From: Gamarada debralockiae
Taxonomy: Eukaryota; Ascomycota; Leotiomycetes; Helotiales; Hyphodiscaceae
DNA length: 64,000 nt
Direction: 5' to 3'
Assembly (NCBI GenBank): GCA_002803225.1
Contig: NXFV01002030.1
Location: 1 to 64,000, forward strand
A program made the translations under genes and the position numbers. This document shows positions 10,486 to 21,919 of this stretch, one piece after another (the stretch's first letter is position 1; every line of letters starts with the position of its first letter). Under the pieces are notes generated by a model that was not told where the DNA came from, searched no databases, and saw only the letters and a program-made list of their open reading frames with translations.

Positions 10486-12978
10486 TCATCCCAACCCAGC
10501 CTTCGTAGTCTTGACGACGTGCGAGACAGGTTGTAGGATGCCCTTGTTGTTCAGCGCACCCAAAGCAGTTCCTTGGCTCCAACCCATCTTCTCCAACATA
10601 GCTCTTCCCTTATTCTCAGCACCCAACTCCGGTGCTGAACCTCCAACCACATCTCCATCTCGATAGCTGACAGTAGCGCCATTGAAACCGCCTGCACCAC
10701 GAGCAGGTTTCTTAGCTCCTCCAGATTTGGGGTATTTGTTCCAGCCAACATCCGTTCGAGGCAGGAAACGGCGCGTAAGGCGATCTTCGACCTCGGCAAA
10801 GGTTCTTTCAACGTATGCTGACGTGCGAGGCGTACGGTACAAGATAGGGAAGCGGTTCTTGTCTTTACCGGCCGATTTCGACTTCAGATTGAAGGCATTT
10901 GCAATTTCGTGGACGATTTTGCGGTAGGCTTTATCCATGGGTGGAAGTGCGAGGCTGCTTTTGTTAGCTGATTGCTCGAGATTATTGCTGGAGAGGAATC
11001 TTACGTAGTGTCAGAGCCCATCAAGAAACGCTTGATCTCGTCCTTGACGGCTTGGATACCCATGCCTTCCTTGTATTTCTGCTTGAGGTCCGCCTTGCCA
11101 TTCTTGCTGCCTAGCAGACCCTGCGCACGTAGCTCTTCACGTTCTTGCTTCCTCTCTTTCTTCTTGATGCGGTCGTTGTCCCTAGCGGCTTGCATGGATT
11201 CTTCCAACTCTGTGTCAGAGACGTCGTCAAGAACGAGCTTGCCTTTGCGTCCCTTGGGCTTCTTCTTGAGGCTTGGTCGCTCGAAGTCCATCACATCAAA
11301 GCCGTCGTACGCATCAGCAAGCGCCGTGGCAGCTGGGAACTCCCCTCGTGGACGCTTTGAACGGGTTTTCTTCGATGATGAAAGTATGAAAGGATTGAAA
11401 CTGGTGTTTGGAGCGGTATATCCGTCCTCTTCATCGGCGTCGGCAGCATCATCAAAGAGCAGAAGCTCGTCAGATCCCATACCCAACTCCTCTTGCTTGG
11501 CCAAAAGTCTTGCGATCTGTTCGTCATCCATCCTGTCAATCTTTCGTTGCAAGAGGTCCTCTTCGTCCTTAACATCTTCATCATCCCTATCTTCGGAATC
11601 CATAGACTCGTCATCATCATCTTCGTCAGACACTGCAGCGAATTGGGTGACGAGTTTTTCTTCTGCTTCAAACTCATCAATATGTGCTTGTGCACCAACT
11701 CCCGTCAAAGTCGTAGCAGGAACCCATCGCGCCTCGTCCATGGTTTGACCTTCCCAGACGACTAGATATTGCACTCCGCTCTTACGCTCCCTCTTGGAGA
11801 AGATTGCCTCAACCTCTCCCATGACACCGTCAGATGTACTGAGGTCGTCCAAGTCTTCGATATTTGAAGCATCCCAACCACCTTTCAACTGTTCCTTCGA
11901 AGCACGAGGTTCTCCAGAAGACATCTCAGTCTCATCCTGCCAAGCCTCGTCGTCTGTGCCGCCTAACTCGCGAGTATTAAAATTAGAGGCTTGCGCTAGC
12001 ACCTCTCGGTCTTCCGAGTCGATGTTTGCAAGGTAATCTGCGATGATGGCTTCGTCTTCCTCGGCTTTCTGAGTATTTCGGCGGCCTTGATGACCTTTAC
12101 GGCGACCTCTGTTTCTGCGTCCAGGCAATACGGTTTCGAATCCATTAGAATATTTTGTCATTATCTCCTCGCATAATGGTGGCGAACGTATTTTGCGGTG
12201 TAGAGCTTCCTCTAACAATTCCTCCTGCTGGCGAATCTTATCCTCCACGATCTTTATCTTTGCGTCAAACGGATTGGTGGCTGCTTGTGCGCTCTCGGTA
12301 TGCCTCGCAATAGCTTTGCCTTTATTGTTGCGTCCGGTAAATAGTATGACCTCTTCACTAGAATTCGAAGATGTAGGTGAAGGTGAACGAACTCGTGGAG
12401 GAGGAAGTCCAGTGTTGATGGCCTCGCCACGCGTATCAATAACAAAATTCGAAGGAGCTGTGGTCGAAGACTCTGCGCGATTTGAGGTACTCGTGACTGT
12501 TAATTTTGTATCTTCAAAATCCTTGTTGGACTCTTCGTCCACCTCGACCTCGACCTCAACTTGCATTTCAACTTCTTCTTGCGGGGGGGAGTCCAGACTC
12601 ATATCCGCAAGGGCAGACTCGGCATCCTTTGAATCCGTGGGCTTCACATCGGGGCTCGAGAGATTTCCAGCACTAACGAAGTTGACCTTCGAATATCTAA
12701 GTCTCTGGTCGCAATCCCAGTTTGATTGATGTCGTTCTGTGTTGCGCGCCTCCTCTGCAAGAGTGAAGCCTGTGAGAGGGTTTTAGCAATTGATTCAGCT
12801 AATCATCACCTCTCATTGGAGAGAAGTGGCCATGCTCACCATTATGACCTCCTCTAGGTGAAGAAGTGCCAGAGAACGGAATGAAGCTGGTCTCCAAGGT
12901 AGGGCCACCACGCCCGCCTCGAGATCCTCCGCGGTGAGAATTGCCTCGGTGAGCACCTCTCCTGCCACCGCGCGGCAT
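10486..12978 (-). CDS. SQS1: R3H and G-patch protein, SQS1/Pfa1-like, 791 aa
   Basis: Three exons: 12840-12978, 11005-12769, 10486-10957; introns of 70 and 47 nt. The N-terminus is an Arg/Gly-rich RNA-binding stretch (MPRGGGRRGAHRGNSHRG). A long acidic, low-complexity middle follows. An R3H-type single-stranded nucleic-acid-binding domain lies at about residues 640-700 (YRKIVHEIANAFNLKS ... RFPILYRTP) and a G-patch at the C-terminus (KGRAMLEKMGWSQGTALG, then SHVVKTTKAGLG). G-patch proteins of this type bind and stimulate the DEAH helicase Prp43 in splicing and ribosome assembly. Many databases call this family 'squalene synthetase-like', a historical misnomer. It shares a 620-bp promoter region with ATG4. 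Confidence 0.92.
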
Positions 12979-13598
12979 GTTTACTTACTTGAGTCACGAA
13001 GACAAAAGCGTTGACAGGTGTTTGGTGGGAAGGGTGAACATTTCCATGGAGAGAAAGTTGTTAGGAGTCAATATGACGAGGCAGACAAACAAAATCCAGG
13101 CACAAAATCATCTAATACTAGCCTTATCGATAAGACCTAGCGCCATTTCCCTCTCAAGACAAACCGCACCTTGTAAAACGTGTGAATGTCCGAATTTCCT
13201 GTAAATTCAATGATTACGCCCAATGAATTAAATGTATCTGAATTTGAATTTGCAACAAAGTTATCGTTGATCGAAATGCCTCTAAATACGAAAGGTCCTC
13301 CACAGTAGATCTGCAAGAACCTTGCATCAGCGCCATCATAAGCGAAACAGCCCTACTGACTGGCCTCATCAGCTGCCTGTTCGACCGTGTTTCTTGAGCT
13401 CAGCAGGTAGGACATCACGAAAGCTATCCTACTCCCACTCTCCAAATACTTCGATTCTACCAACTTATTCACCAAATACTACCTCCTGTCCTCCGTTGAC
13501 ATCTCCTCAAGTGCCCAACGCCACGACTGCCCCGCGTTCCCCGCCATTCTTCCCAACAGATGCGTCCATCCATCCAAGCACGATAATATCGATGAGAC
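12979..13598. promoter_or_regulatory. Shared upstream region of SQS1 and ATG4
   Basis: A divergent gap of 620 bp, pyrimidine-rich on the plus strand from about 13320 to the ATG4 start, consistent with a 5' leader. Short open frames in it show no coding character. Confidence 0.4.
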
Positions 13599-15076
13599 AT
13601 GGCGGCTGTGGACTTTGGCAGATACAAGCGGATCGTTCAATACTTCTGGGATCCTGAGCCTACCAACGATACTGCATCACGATCCCCGATATGGTGCCTA
13701 GGACAGGAATACAAAGTCCCGGAGAAGACTCCACCATCAGTTCTACCTAGCACACCTCCCCAGGACGGCAAACCTATACTCGCAGACTCCCAACCACTAG
13801 CACAGGCTGCAACACCACCAGACAGCAATACAAGCACGGCAAGCAGTGTCGATTCGGCCTTGGCATACGATGGGTCTGGAAATGGCGGAGAGGATGGCGG
13901 ATGGCCTTCGTCCTTTTTGGACGATTTCGAAGCCAGGATATGGCTCACGTATCGATCCAATTTTCCAGCTATTGCCAAATCTCAAGATCCGAAGGCTCTG
14001 TCGGCAATGTCTCTATCGGTGCGATTACGAAGCCAGCTTGTGGAACAAGGCGGATTTACATCTGATACGGGATGGGGATGCATGATCAGATCAGGGCAAA
14101 GTTTATTGGCAAACTCTTTGCTTATGCTCCGGATGGGCAGAGGCATGTATTACCTTCCATCCCTCAACAAGCAAAATCTAATTAAGTGGCAGACTGGCGT
14201 CGTGGTTCATCGAGCGCCGAAGAACGAAAGATCTTGTCATTATTCGCAGATGATCCAAAGGCTCCGTATTCGATCCATAAATTCGTCGAACACGGTGCTA
14301 CAGCTTGTGGCAAGCATCCTGGAGAGTGGTTTGGACCATCAGCAACAGCCCAGTGCATCCAGTGAGTAGTTGTCGATAGTTGGTCTAGACCTTGACACTG
14401 ACATTACAGGGCCTTGACAAACGATCATGAACCTTCGGATTTACGAGTTTATATAACTGGGGACGGGCCAGAGGTCTACGAAGATACATTTATGAGCATT
14501 GCCAAGCCTGATGGGCAGATTTTCAAGCCAACTTTGATCCTGGTTGGAACCCGGCTAGGCTTGGACAAAATCACACCTGTGTACTGGGAAGCTTTGAAGT
14601 CTTCCTTACAGATGCCTCAATCTATTGGGATTGCTGGGTACGTCTCCCTATCCAATAAAGTCTTCAAGAAACTAACATAGAATAGCGGCCGTCCATCTTC
14701 CTCACACTACTTCATTGGTGTCCAAGGCCCTTACGTTTTCTACCTCGACCCCCATCAAACGCGACCCGCTCTCCCTCTACCCTCAAATCTGGACAACTAC
14801 ACCCAGGAAGACATCGATTCCTGTCATACTAGAAGGCTACGAAGGATTCATATCAAGGAGATGGATCCGAGCATGTTAATCGCCTTCCTAATCCGTGACG
14901 AAAACGATTGGAAGGACTGGCGACGGGCTGTGCAAGAGGTTCAAGGGAAGGCCGTTGTCCACGTTGCCGATAAAGACCCCATGCTTCATGCTCTAGGAAA
15001 CGAGCGAGAGGGAGCCATTGATGAGGTAGAGACGTTTGACGACGAGGATGACGATGATACCATTTTGAATGCTTAG
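13599..15076 (+). CDS. ATG4: Autophagy cysteine protease ATG4, 443 aa
   Basis: Four exons: 13599-14142, 14193-14361, 14410-14637, 14686-15076. The enzyme (peptidase family C54) trims the C-terminus of ATG8 and later releases ATG8 from phosphatidylethanolamine in the cytosol. The catalytic triad is complete: Cys161 in [12 protein letters not shown], and Asp334 and His336 in VFYLDPHQ. Other landmarks are the substrate-side [17 protein letters not shown] segment and the very acidic tail before the stop. Intron 1 (14143-14192) has a GC donor, GCAGAG|GCATGT, the only choice that yields the conserved RMGRDWRRG join; introns 2 and 3 are GT-AG. Residues 45-100 are Pro/Ser/Thr-rich, as is common in filamentous fungi. 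Confidence 0.97.
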
Positions 15077-15322
15077 GGTAGTATTATAATGCTTGGGCGC
15101 CTGGTTTGGATGGTATTGGTTAGGCGCATGGCATAGGAGCAAGGGAGTGGAACTGTAGATTCGTAGCTTACAAAAGCTTCTACGAAGTAAATCCATGATA
15201 TAGACGTTCATTCATCCCTCAAAACACGCCATGATATCTACTCTAGTGAACGCCCCTAGATCTACTATTCCCCCAACGCCATGCTATGCCAATACCAATG
15301 CCCATGACCAGAACACCATAAA

Positions 15323-17057
15323 TCAACGCTTCTTACCCTTACCCTTCCCACCCTTCGGCACAGGCTGCGCATGATCCAATTCCTTGATATGAGCAAAGAG
15401 TTTCGTCTTCGAAGGGAAAGACTCGTTGCACGCTGCGCATTTATTCTCTTGACCTGCTTGCGCCTCTGCTTCTTGGCGCGCAGCCTTTTTGGCACGTTTT
15501 GCTTTTGCTTTTCCGAGTTTGGGTTGTGAGAGGTTGTCGGAATCGCTGACGGCTGCTGATGTGGCATTTGAAGTGTTAGCTTGGGAAAGAGAGTTTAGGA
15601 GGCGGTTTTCGACGTCTTCGCGGGAGCCGTATTCGTCATCTATATCTGAGGCATCTGACGCAGATTTTAATGCCTTTTCCGCCTCCGGTTCTGGCACCAA
15701 GGAGTCTTCTTTCAGCTTGATACCGGGGGCTTTGTCTTGAGGCGCATCTTCTCCACTGCCCTCAGCGCCATCCTTTTGTTCTGGAATCTCGGCCTCTTTG
15801 GTGACTTCTGCATCTTCAGACTGCAGTTCTAACTTCTCAAACTCTTCTTCCACTGGTGTAGATGGAGAACTGTCGAATTGGTCGTTAAGATTGAGGCGTT
15901 TGTTCTCTTCCCTCATCTCCCTTTGAAGCTGCTGCACGGCTTTTTGGTGCTTCTTGCTCTTTTCGTGAGTCTCATACTGCTTCTCGCTCTTGAAGGTCTT
16001 CCCACAAACAACTTCATTCTATTAGCAGAGCACTCCCACAAACCAACACTATACGTACCGCATTCAATATGCTCCACCTCCTCTTCCTCTGACTCCGAAA
16101 ACGGTGCTTCGTCTTCTGGCTCCTCCGTCCTTGCCCAGTCCGCAACAACATGCTCATTTAGCTTAGCCTGATTTGCAGCTCTAGACCTCGCAGCTTGAGC
16201 CGCAGCCGCATCTCTTAAAATCTTCTGGCGATCGGCTTCCGTCTGTGAATTCGGGATATATCTTGGATCTCGTTTGCGCACGAAAGCGACCAGTGCTCTC
16301 ACGGCATCGTTGAAATCCCTAATACCCTCATCTCGAAATTTCTTGTTCTCCTTCTCAACCAACCTCCGAGTTGCTCTGTCCGGCGCATCCGAAGCCCTAT
16401 ATCTATCCCTCCACGAGAAATTCTTCTTCGTAGAGAAATTGATCCAGACCCTATAGAACGGCCGCACAACATCCTCATAACTATCTTCCTTACTCCCAAA
16501 TTCCGGGTAGTCGATAGCCTCAATACCTTCCCAGTCAGAAGCCGCATCCTCCTCCCGTGCAAGATTCGCGAAAGTTTCCGCAAGAATGCCATAAAACCCA
16601 TTCGGCGCATCGGTGAACGGAATACTGGAGTTGAATCGACTCATCAAATTCACAATATCCCTCGTACTCGTAAGGCGCACATTGTGTTCATAATGGTCCT
16701 CCTCGCCCGCTTCCCCACTATCCCCCCTCAATATTGACTCTCGATGCGAATCATACCAAGCTCGTTCTTGAGGATCGGAGAGGACTTCGTAGGCAGATTG
16801 GACTTCAGCGAATTTGGCGGTGGCGTTCTCCACGTCGCCGTAGTTGCGGTCGGGATGGAGTTCTAGGGCTTTGCGCCTGTAGGCTTTCTTGATTCTGTGA
16901 GACGGTTAGTGCTGGTTGTTATTGTGGTAGCAAAGGGGAGGTACTCGTCGTCTGTTGCCTGCCGTTCAATCTCGAGGACTTCATAATAATCCCTCTTCAC
17001 ATGGCCGTCGTCTTGCCTACCCCCGCCACTTCGAGAGGAGGATTGTTCGGCGCCCAT
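15323..17057 (-). CDS. JJJ1: JJJ1-like J-protein with two C2H2 zinc fingers, 545 aa
   Basis: Three exons: 16945-17057, 16059-16894, 15323-16011; introns of 50 and 47 nt. The J domain starts at about residue 23 ([11 protein letters not shown]) and carries the Hsp70-activating HPD at 51-53. A charged helical middle (about 90-300) follows. The first JAZ-type zinc finger has C316, C319, H332 and H338; the second, near the C-terminus, has C508, C511, H524 and H530, before a basic GGKGKGKKR tail. Yeast Jjj1 works with Hsp70 and Rei1 to strip the shuttling factor Arx1 from cytoplasmic 60S subunits; the same domain order implies the same role. Residues 350-470 are acidic and Ser-rich. ATG4 converges on it with a 246-bp gap. 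Confidence 0.94.
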
Positions 17058-17954
17058 AGTGGCAGCCTAGAATCAACATGGGCTACCACGTTTGCTTATG
17101 ACGAAGTGCGCAAATAAATCCCTCTTTAAGAAAGCCTCCCAGGGACAAGCCCGTGAAAGATATTTTGTATGTGACTAATATAATTCTTGGCAAGGCTGGG
17201 CCGTTGCGACACCGGTGGAAGGCGTCAAGGATTTCCATCGGATAGGGCTAGTGGTATGCTTATTCGCCCATATTTTCCCTGTCATGCCCCCCTGGAAGAT
17301 TTTCTTCCTTTTTTTCAGAACGCCGCGTCAGGTACATGCAATTTCCGGGGGGTTGGTAAACTGCATCATTCATTGGACGAGTCTGACTTCTCTCGTTACA
17401 TTGCCCGACTGTCGCGTGCTCAATTTCCTCCTTCGCTCAAATCGTAAGTCTCGAACGTACATTAAATGATGTCAGCGATACAATACACTACAAAGCTCCA
17501 GCTCGTTCTTTCTCCAGCCTCCCAAAAGAATGGGACTTGCCTCCTTCCCTCTTCACATGGTATTTTCTCGGGAGCCTTCCTTCTCTACTGTAGAGCCAAA
17601 ACTGACTGACGACCGACTCTTCTTCACCAAAATTCCAATAGCCCACTACTTTATTGGCTCCCTATCAAGGTTAAACCGACTCAACTAGTGTTAAAGGATT
17701 TTACTTAACTCTTACACAATACGCGAATTCTCTTCCCCAGACGATCATCGCGGAAATTTTCTAGACCAGCCTACGCCACCCCCGATTGTTCAATATCTGC
17801 GAACGAATATAATAACGGCATTGTCCCCCAGTCATACTCCTCCCCGTCAAAGCAAACTTCGGTATTCCTCGTCACCACAACTCCGCCGGGTCATGAACAC
17901 AGCCCCCGCGTATCCGTAGCAACTGAATTGTTCGTATCGGATCAGTGATTCAAC
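17058..17954. other. Divergent upstream region of JJJ1 and SPX-RING gene
   Basis: About 0.9 kb without a coding gene. The last 450 bases before 17955 are C/T-rich, like a long 5' leader. No uORF of note. Confidence 0.4.
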
Positions 17955-19809
17955 ATGAAGTTCGCTCACGAATTCAACGAGGCTTTAATCAGGGAGGGCT
18001 TTCCTGCCCATTGGGTCGAAACTGCGGTACCATACGGTCCGCTAAAGAAGGTCATTAAGAAGGTTAAAGGGGAGCTCGAAGACATCCTGAAAGAGATTGG
18101 TCTTGAACCAGAGGAGTTGGTCTCCGCTCAAGTCCAGGCCGATGAGGCTCGGGGAGGCAGTGATGGACCCGTGGCTTTCAAGTACAACTTCGATGGCGAT
18201 GAAGTCTTCCGGCCAAAACTTACCCTCTATTTTGAGGGCGACCAACCTGTGGATGCGTCATTATCGGCTGGTACGAGAAAATACCTCAAAACATTAGTCG
18301 CCAATCTACGGAAAGGAGTATCTGAGGATGGCTCAAACCCAGTCAACAATTCTACTCGACGGGCATCTACCTTGTCGGACGATGGCTCAAACTCGGTCAA
18401 CGATTCTATTCGACATCAATCTACTTTACTAGATGATAGCTCTCTCCGAACGAGGTCCAGTATATCAGAAGATAGCTCAAAATCGATCAGCCATTCTATT
18501 CGTCCCGCATCCAGCGTCTTTGATGATGGCTCAAACCAAGTCAACCATTCTCAAATCCGCCGCGTCGAAATCCCTCTTACGTTCGATGCAAAATTCTTCG
18601 AGCTCCTCCAAATAGATCTCACAAATCTGGACGAACTGCAGGCGGGAGAGCACAAAGCCATGACCAAACAGATCACTGAGTTGTCGAAAGAGATCTCTCG
18701 TCTTACCCACCCTTCGAAATTTGCTAGGACTGATATGTATCAATGGAGAGCCCTCTTCGACATCTACCTGCAGGCCTGCGTATTCTTCTCGACAAGGGAG
18801 CAGGACCACGGCAGTCGAAATAGCACTATTGCCGCACGGCAGCTGGAATGGTTTCAAGGCGAAGTCACGAGACGCGGTCTCGTCAAAGCATTCAAGCTAC
18901 CGGCTAGTCGTCAAGCGTTAGATCGATTCGTTTCCATCAACATTACGCTCTTGCAGAACTTGAAGTTCCAAGAGATCAATCAGAAAGCGATTGGAAAGAT
19001 ATTGAAAAGTAAGTTCAGCCCTCACATTAACTGAACAATTCCGGTTCAGTTACTCAAAAAGACTGGATGAACGGGGTTTCCGTCTTCAAGAATTCGAATG
19101 TAGTGGGCAACTGAAAGTTCAATCACTCAAACACATTCAGTTGTTGCAGTTCAATTGCTCACTCTTTCTTAACGATTACCTACTAATGGACTTTTAACAG
19201 AATTCGACAAGAGAACGCACCTGGGAGCCACATACACCTTCCCGAAGCTCATCCAATCTGACGCTATAATGTCTGAAACTATGGCTAAAGCGGTATGCGC
19301 CCAAGTAACAGAGGATATCGTCAGGATAACGCCACAACTTGACGACGGTGATTATACCTGCCCCATATGTTCCACCATTGCTTGGCGGCCAGTACGATTG
19401 AATTGCGGACATGTCCTCTGCACCAAGTGTACGATCGAGCTGCAAAAGACGTTCAAATACAATTGCCCTATGTGTAGGACGAAACAGGTCATTCGGCAGG
19501 CTACTGAAGGTAAGCTAAGCTCAATATCCTTGGTTGTTGAAAATCTGTGAACGATTGGCGGATCCTAAGTTGTTCACGATTTTTGAATGATTGAAATTTA
19601 CGGATTCTTGGATAATCCACAAGCATGGAATGGACGATGTCTGACTCGAATTTTTAGATAATATCGACGACGAGCTCATCAAGAAACTCAAGAAGTACTT
19701 TCCCAAGGAGACAAGAGAAAAGCGGATCGAACTCGAAACGATGGATGGGATAGCTAGATTCGGTGCCACCTACAAGCATCCCTCGGAAGAAAAGTGTGCA
19801 GTGATGTAG
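17955..19809 (+). CDS. SPX-RING E3 ubiquitin ligase with CaaX-like end, 504 aa
   Basis: Three exons: 17955-19008, 19201-19509, 19658-19809; introns of 192 and 148 nt, longer than most in the window. The N-terminus is an SPX domain, the inositol-pyrophosphate sensor of phosphate status: MKFAHEFNEALIREGFPAHW, then PYGPLKKVIKKVK with the basic lysine surface, and later helices to about residue 350. A C3HC4 RING at 405-443 is complete (C405, C408, C420, H422, C425, C428, C440, C443). The architecture matches plant NLA and fungal 'RING-14' proteins, so it is probably a phosphate-responsive E3. Between SPX helices lies a Ser/Asn/Asp-rich insertion made of 54-nt direct repeats. The last four residues are CAVM, a farnesylation-type CaaX box, implying membrane anchoring (inference). 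Confidence 0.93.
18327..18578 (+). repeat. 54-nt direct repeats inside the SPX coding region
   Basis: Copies start at GATGGC or GATAGC at 18327, 18381, 18435 (shortened to 36 nt), 18471 and 18525. Each full unit encodes an 18-residue segment of the form DDGSNxVNxSIRxxSTLx. All spacings are multiples of three, so the frame is kept. The copies have diverged in both DNA and protein, so the expansion is not recent. Confidence 0.85.
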
Positions 19810-21273
19810 GACCGCAGAAGGAGTTTCTTTCGTGGGATGATGGGAGGCGGGATTTGAATCGTTCGCAAGAACTCCTTTATGATACCCAGCATGGAGCAAT
19901 CCGACATAGAATAATAATAATTAATTCGAATATTTTTCACTCCTGGTTTGTTCTTTCTGTGGTCTTTTTTCTATGTCCGAAGTAGCGTCATTCCTTGGAG
20001 GCTTTAATTGAAGCTGTGCCTGTTACTCCCTCTATTATTCTTTCGATAGGCGGTAGGGGGGAATCATACAACGTCCATTCTACATCAGAGCGGTTGCCCT
20101 CCTCTCATCCCCGTGTCAAAATTTCTCACTCAAGCATTTCCCCATCGGATTCTCTAGGTTATGTATAGCTATTTAACCAGCTAGCTATTTCGTCGTCACT
20201 CCCTACGGGCGTAGTATAAGGCTTAGGGATAGCAATTCAGACATTGTTGCTGAGTGACTCTTTGCCGTTAAGATAATAAAAATTCTCCTTTCGTCAACGC
20301 ACGTGACTTGAAGGCATTAAAATCTTGCATTTTGACTCAGCCAAGCTTGCTCTTCTTTTCAAATACCGTAGGACTCGGGTGCCATGTGCTCTGATGAGAA
20401 GGAAAAGGTACTGCTCTTGCTCTTGGTATATCTTTAACCCTTGGGGTTTGAAGTATCTGCACCCTCAGCGTATCGAATGTTTTTGTTGCTGTCAAACATT
20501 TTGTCGTTGTCAACCCCTTTATCGCTGTCAACCACCCTATCCCTGCCGCAGCTACGCACTCTGAGAAGAGCAAGGAGTCTGGTAGTGAATGGCAAGAAAG
20601 GCGCTGCATTTCCGATTTACTCAGAACAAAATACGTCTTATCTGGCATCCCAGAAAGTAACCTCACACTTCCAATCCCGCCAGGCTTGGAAGTGAATGGT
20701 TCTACCAGATGTTGCTATTGGGGTTCGTCTTTCCTCCTTCCTGCTAACTTAAATCCCTCAGAAGTAAAATTTCTAGCTTGATACCTCTGGCGTCTTGACT
20801 AACGGAATACGGGAATAGCTCCCAAAAGTTTCCTACTTCGCTTCAAAATCAATATTGACTCGAAGGTATTCATGTCTCGCAGGTCGCCTCTTGGCATGAC
20901 AACATTTAGACTCGTCTTCTAATAATCACGTTGTCTGATAAGCTTCAAGAAGCTGCCCAGTCCTATGGAGAAGCTTGGCTGGGTGGAATTAGTAGCGCCC
21001 TATGTTGACTTGCTCAAAGTTCTGTTAGAGTGGAAAGACACAGTGCGAGTCAGTCTGCGCACATTGGCTAGGGAAGGGCAAAATTTCCTACCAGACTTCT
21101 TTCTTACCTGGGGGGCATATTGGAAGGTTGTTGGTGATGAGCAAGCACGACTGCTTTGACCATGACTCCGGTCGGCTACTTCAGCTTTTCGGGTCGTCTT
21201 TCAACTCCACGTTCTACCCTTCCTCCGACCTTTTTTTTCCTTGGACACTGCATCCTCCTGCATTTTACTTCCA
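19810..21273. other. intergenic, no gene seen
   Basis: About 1.5 kb between convergent genes. It contains T-rich and CTTT-rich stretches and short frames without motifs or splice-consistent coding. A Cys/Tyr-rich frame at 20325-20564 comes from a repeated TTGTCGCTGTCAACC-like word and is not convincing as a gene. Confidence 0.4.
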
Positions 21274-21919
21274 TCAAATCCCCAACTTCGCCCTGACCTC
21301 GTCCTTAACCATCCATGCTCCCCAACCTGCCAAACCCGCCATAATGAGTTGCGTTCCCATAAAGCTCATTGGTCTTGCAACGCCGTTGCTATCTTTGCCA
21401 CGGAGTCCTAGTTCACTACGCACAAGCAAATCCGTTAGCTCCGCTCTCACAATTATATAGTGGGTTGCAGATGGGCTAATAAAGAGTCCGAAGAATGGTT
21501 AAAAGCTGGAAGGGTCTGGAGGAAACATACACGTGCGCAACACGCATTGCGAAAAATCCACCGAGAATACAGGACAAGACCTTCGGATCAGCGCCAGCAG
21601 TCTCAACAGCAAACGCTAGAATCAGCTAAAAGCCATTCGTCAGCACACCCATTCATCCCCCACACACCATCAATCTCAAAAAGTAACACACGGCCATAGG
21701 TATATTCTCCACATAATTCTGGTGACACCTCGTTGCGAGATACAACGGGTCAGGATCAACCGGATCCATAGGATCCTTCCCTTCTTTCCTGTTCTTGAAG
21801 AGTCGATCGCCGAGGTTGGTGGTGGTTGTGGCGCGGAGAGCTACGACGCGGGCTTGGAGGAATAGGAGGTAGAGGGTGAAAGGGAGGAGGAATGCGATTG
21901 TGATGACGGGGGTAGGCAT
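21274..21919 (-). CDS. MAPEG-family membrane protein, 154 aa
   Basis: Three exons: 21692-21919, 21531-21625, 21274-21415; introns of 66 and 115 nt. The start gives a hydrophobic first helix (TIAFLLPFTLYLLFLQARVV) followed by the family signature: RVVALRA near the start of the cytosolic loop, CHQNYVENIPMA, and FFAMRVAHVELGLRGKD. The C-terminal helix reads MGTQLIMAGLAGWGAWMV. MAPEG proteins include microsomal glutathione transferases and leukotriene C4 synthase; the short, single-domain fungal members are usually unassigned. Glutathione transferase activity is a family-level guess only. Four membrane segments are expected and fit the length. Confidence 0.88.

Noticed and set aside
12193..12729. 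Long plus-strand open frame antisense to SQS1
   Set aside because: It is the Ser-rich mirror image of the acidic SQS1 region; no motif and no independent promoter or splice evidence.
20325..20564. Cys/Tyr-rich small ORF suggestive of a secreted peptide
   Set aside because: It lacks an N-terminal signal, and its composition comes from a repeated TTGTCGCTGTCAACC-like word.
21340..21380. Apparent one-base frameshift in the last exon of the MAPEG gene
   Set aside because: A careful recount gives CCCATAAAGCTCATT on the plus strand, the exon total is divisible by three, and the conserved C-terminus is in frame.
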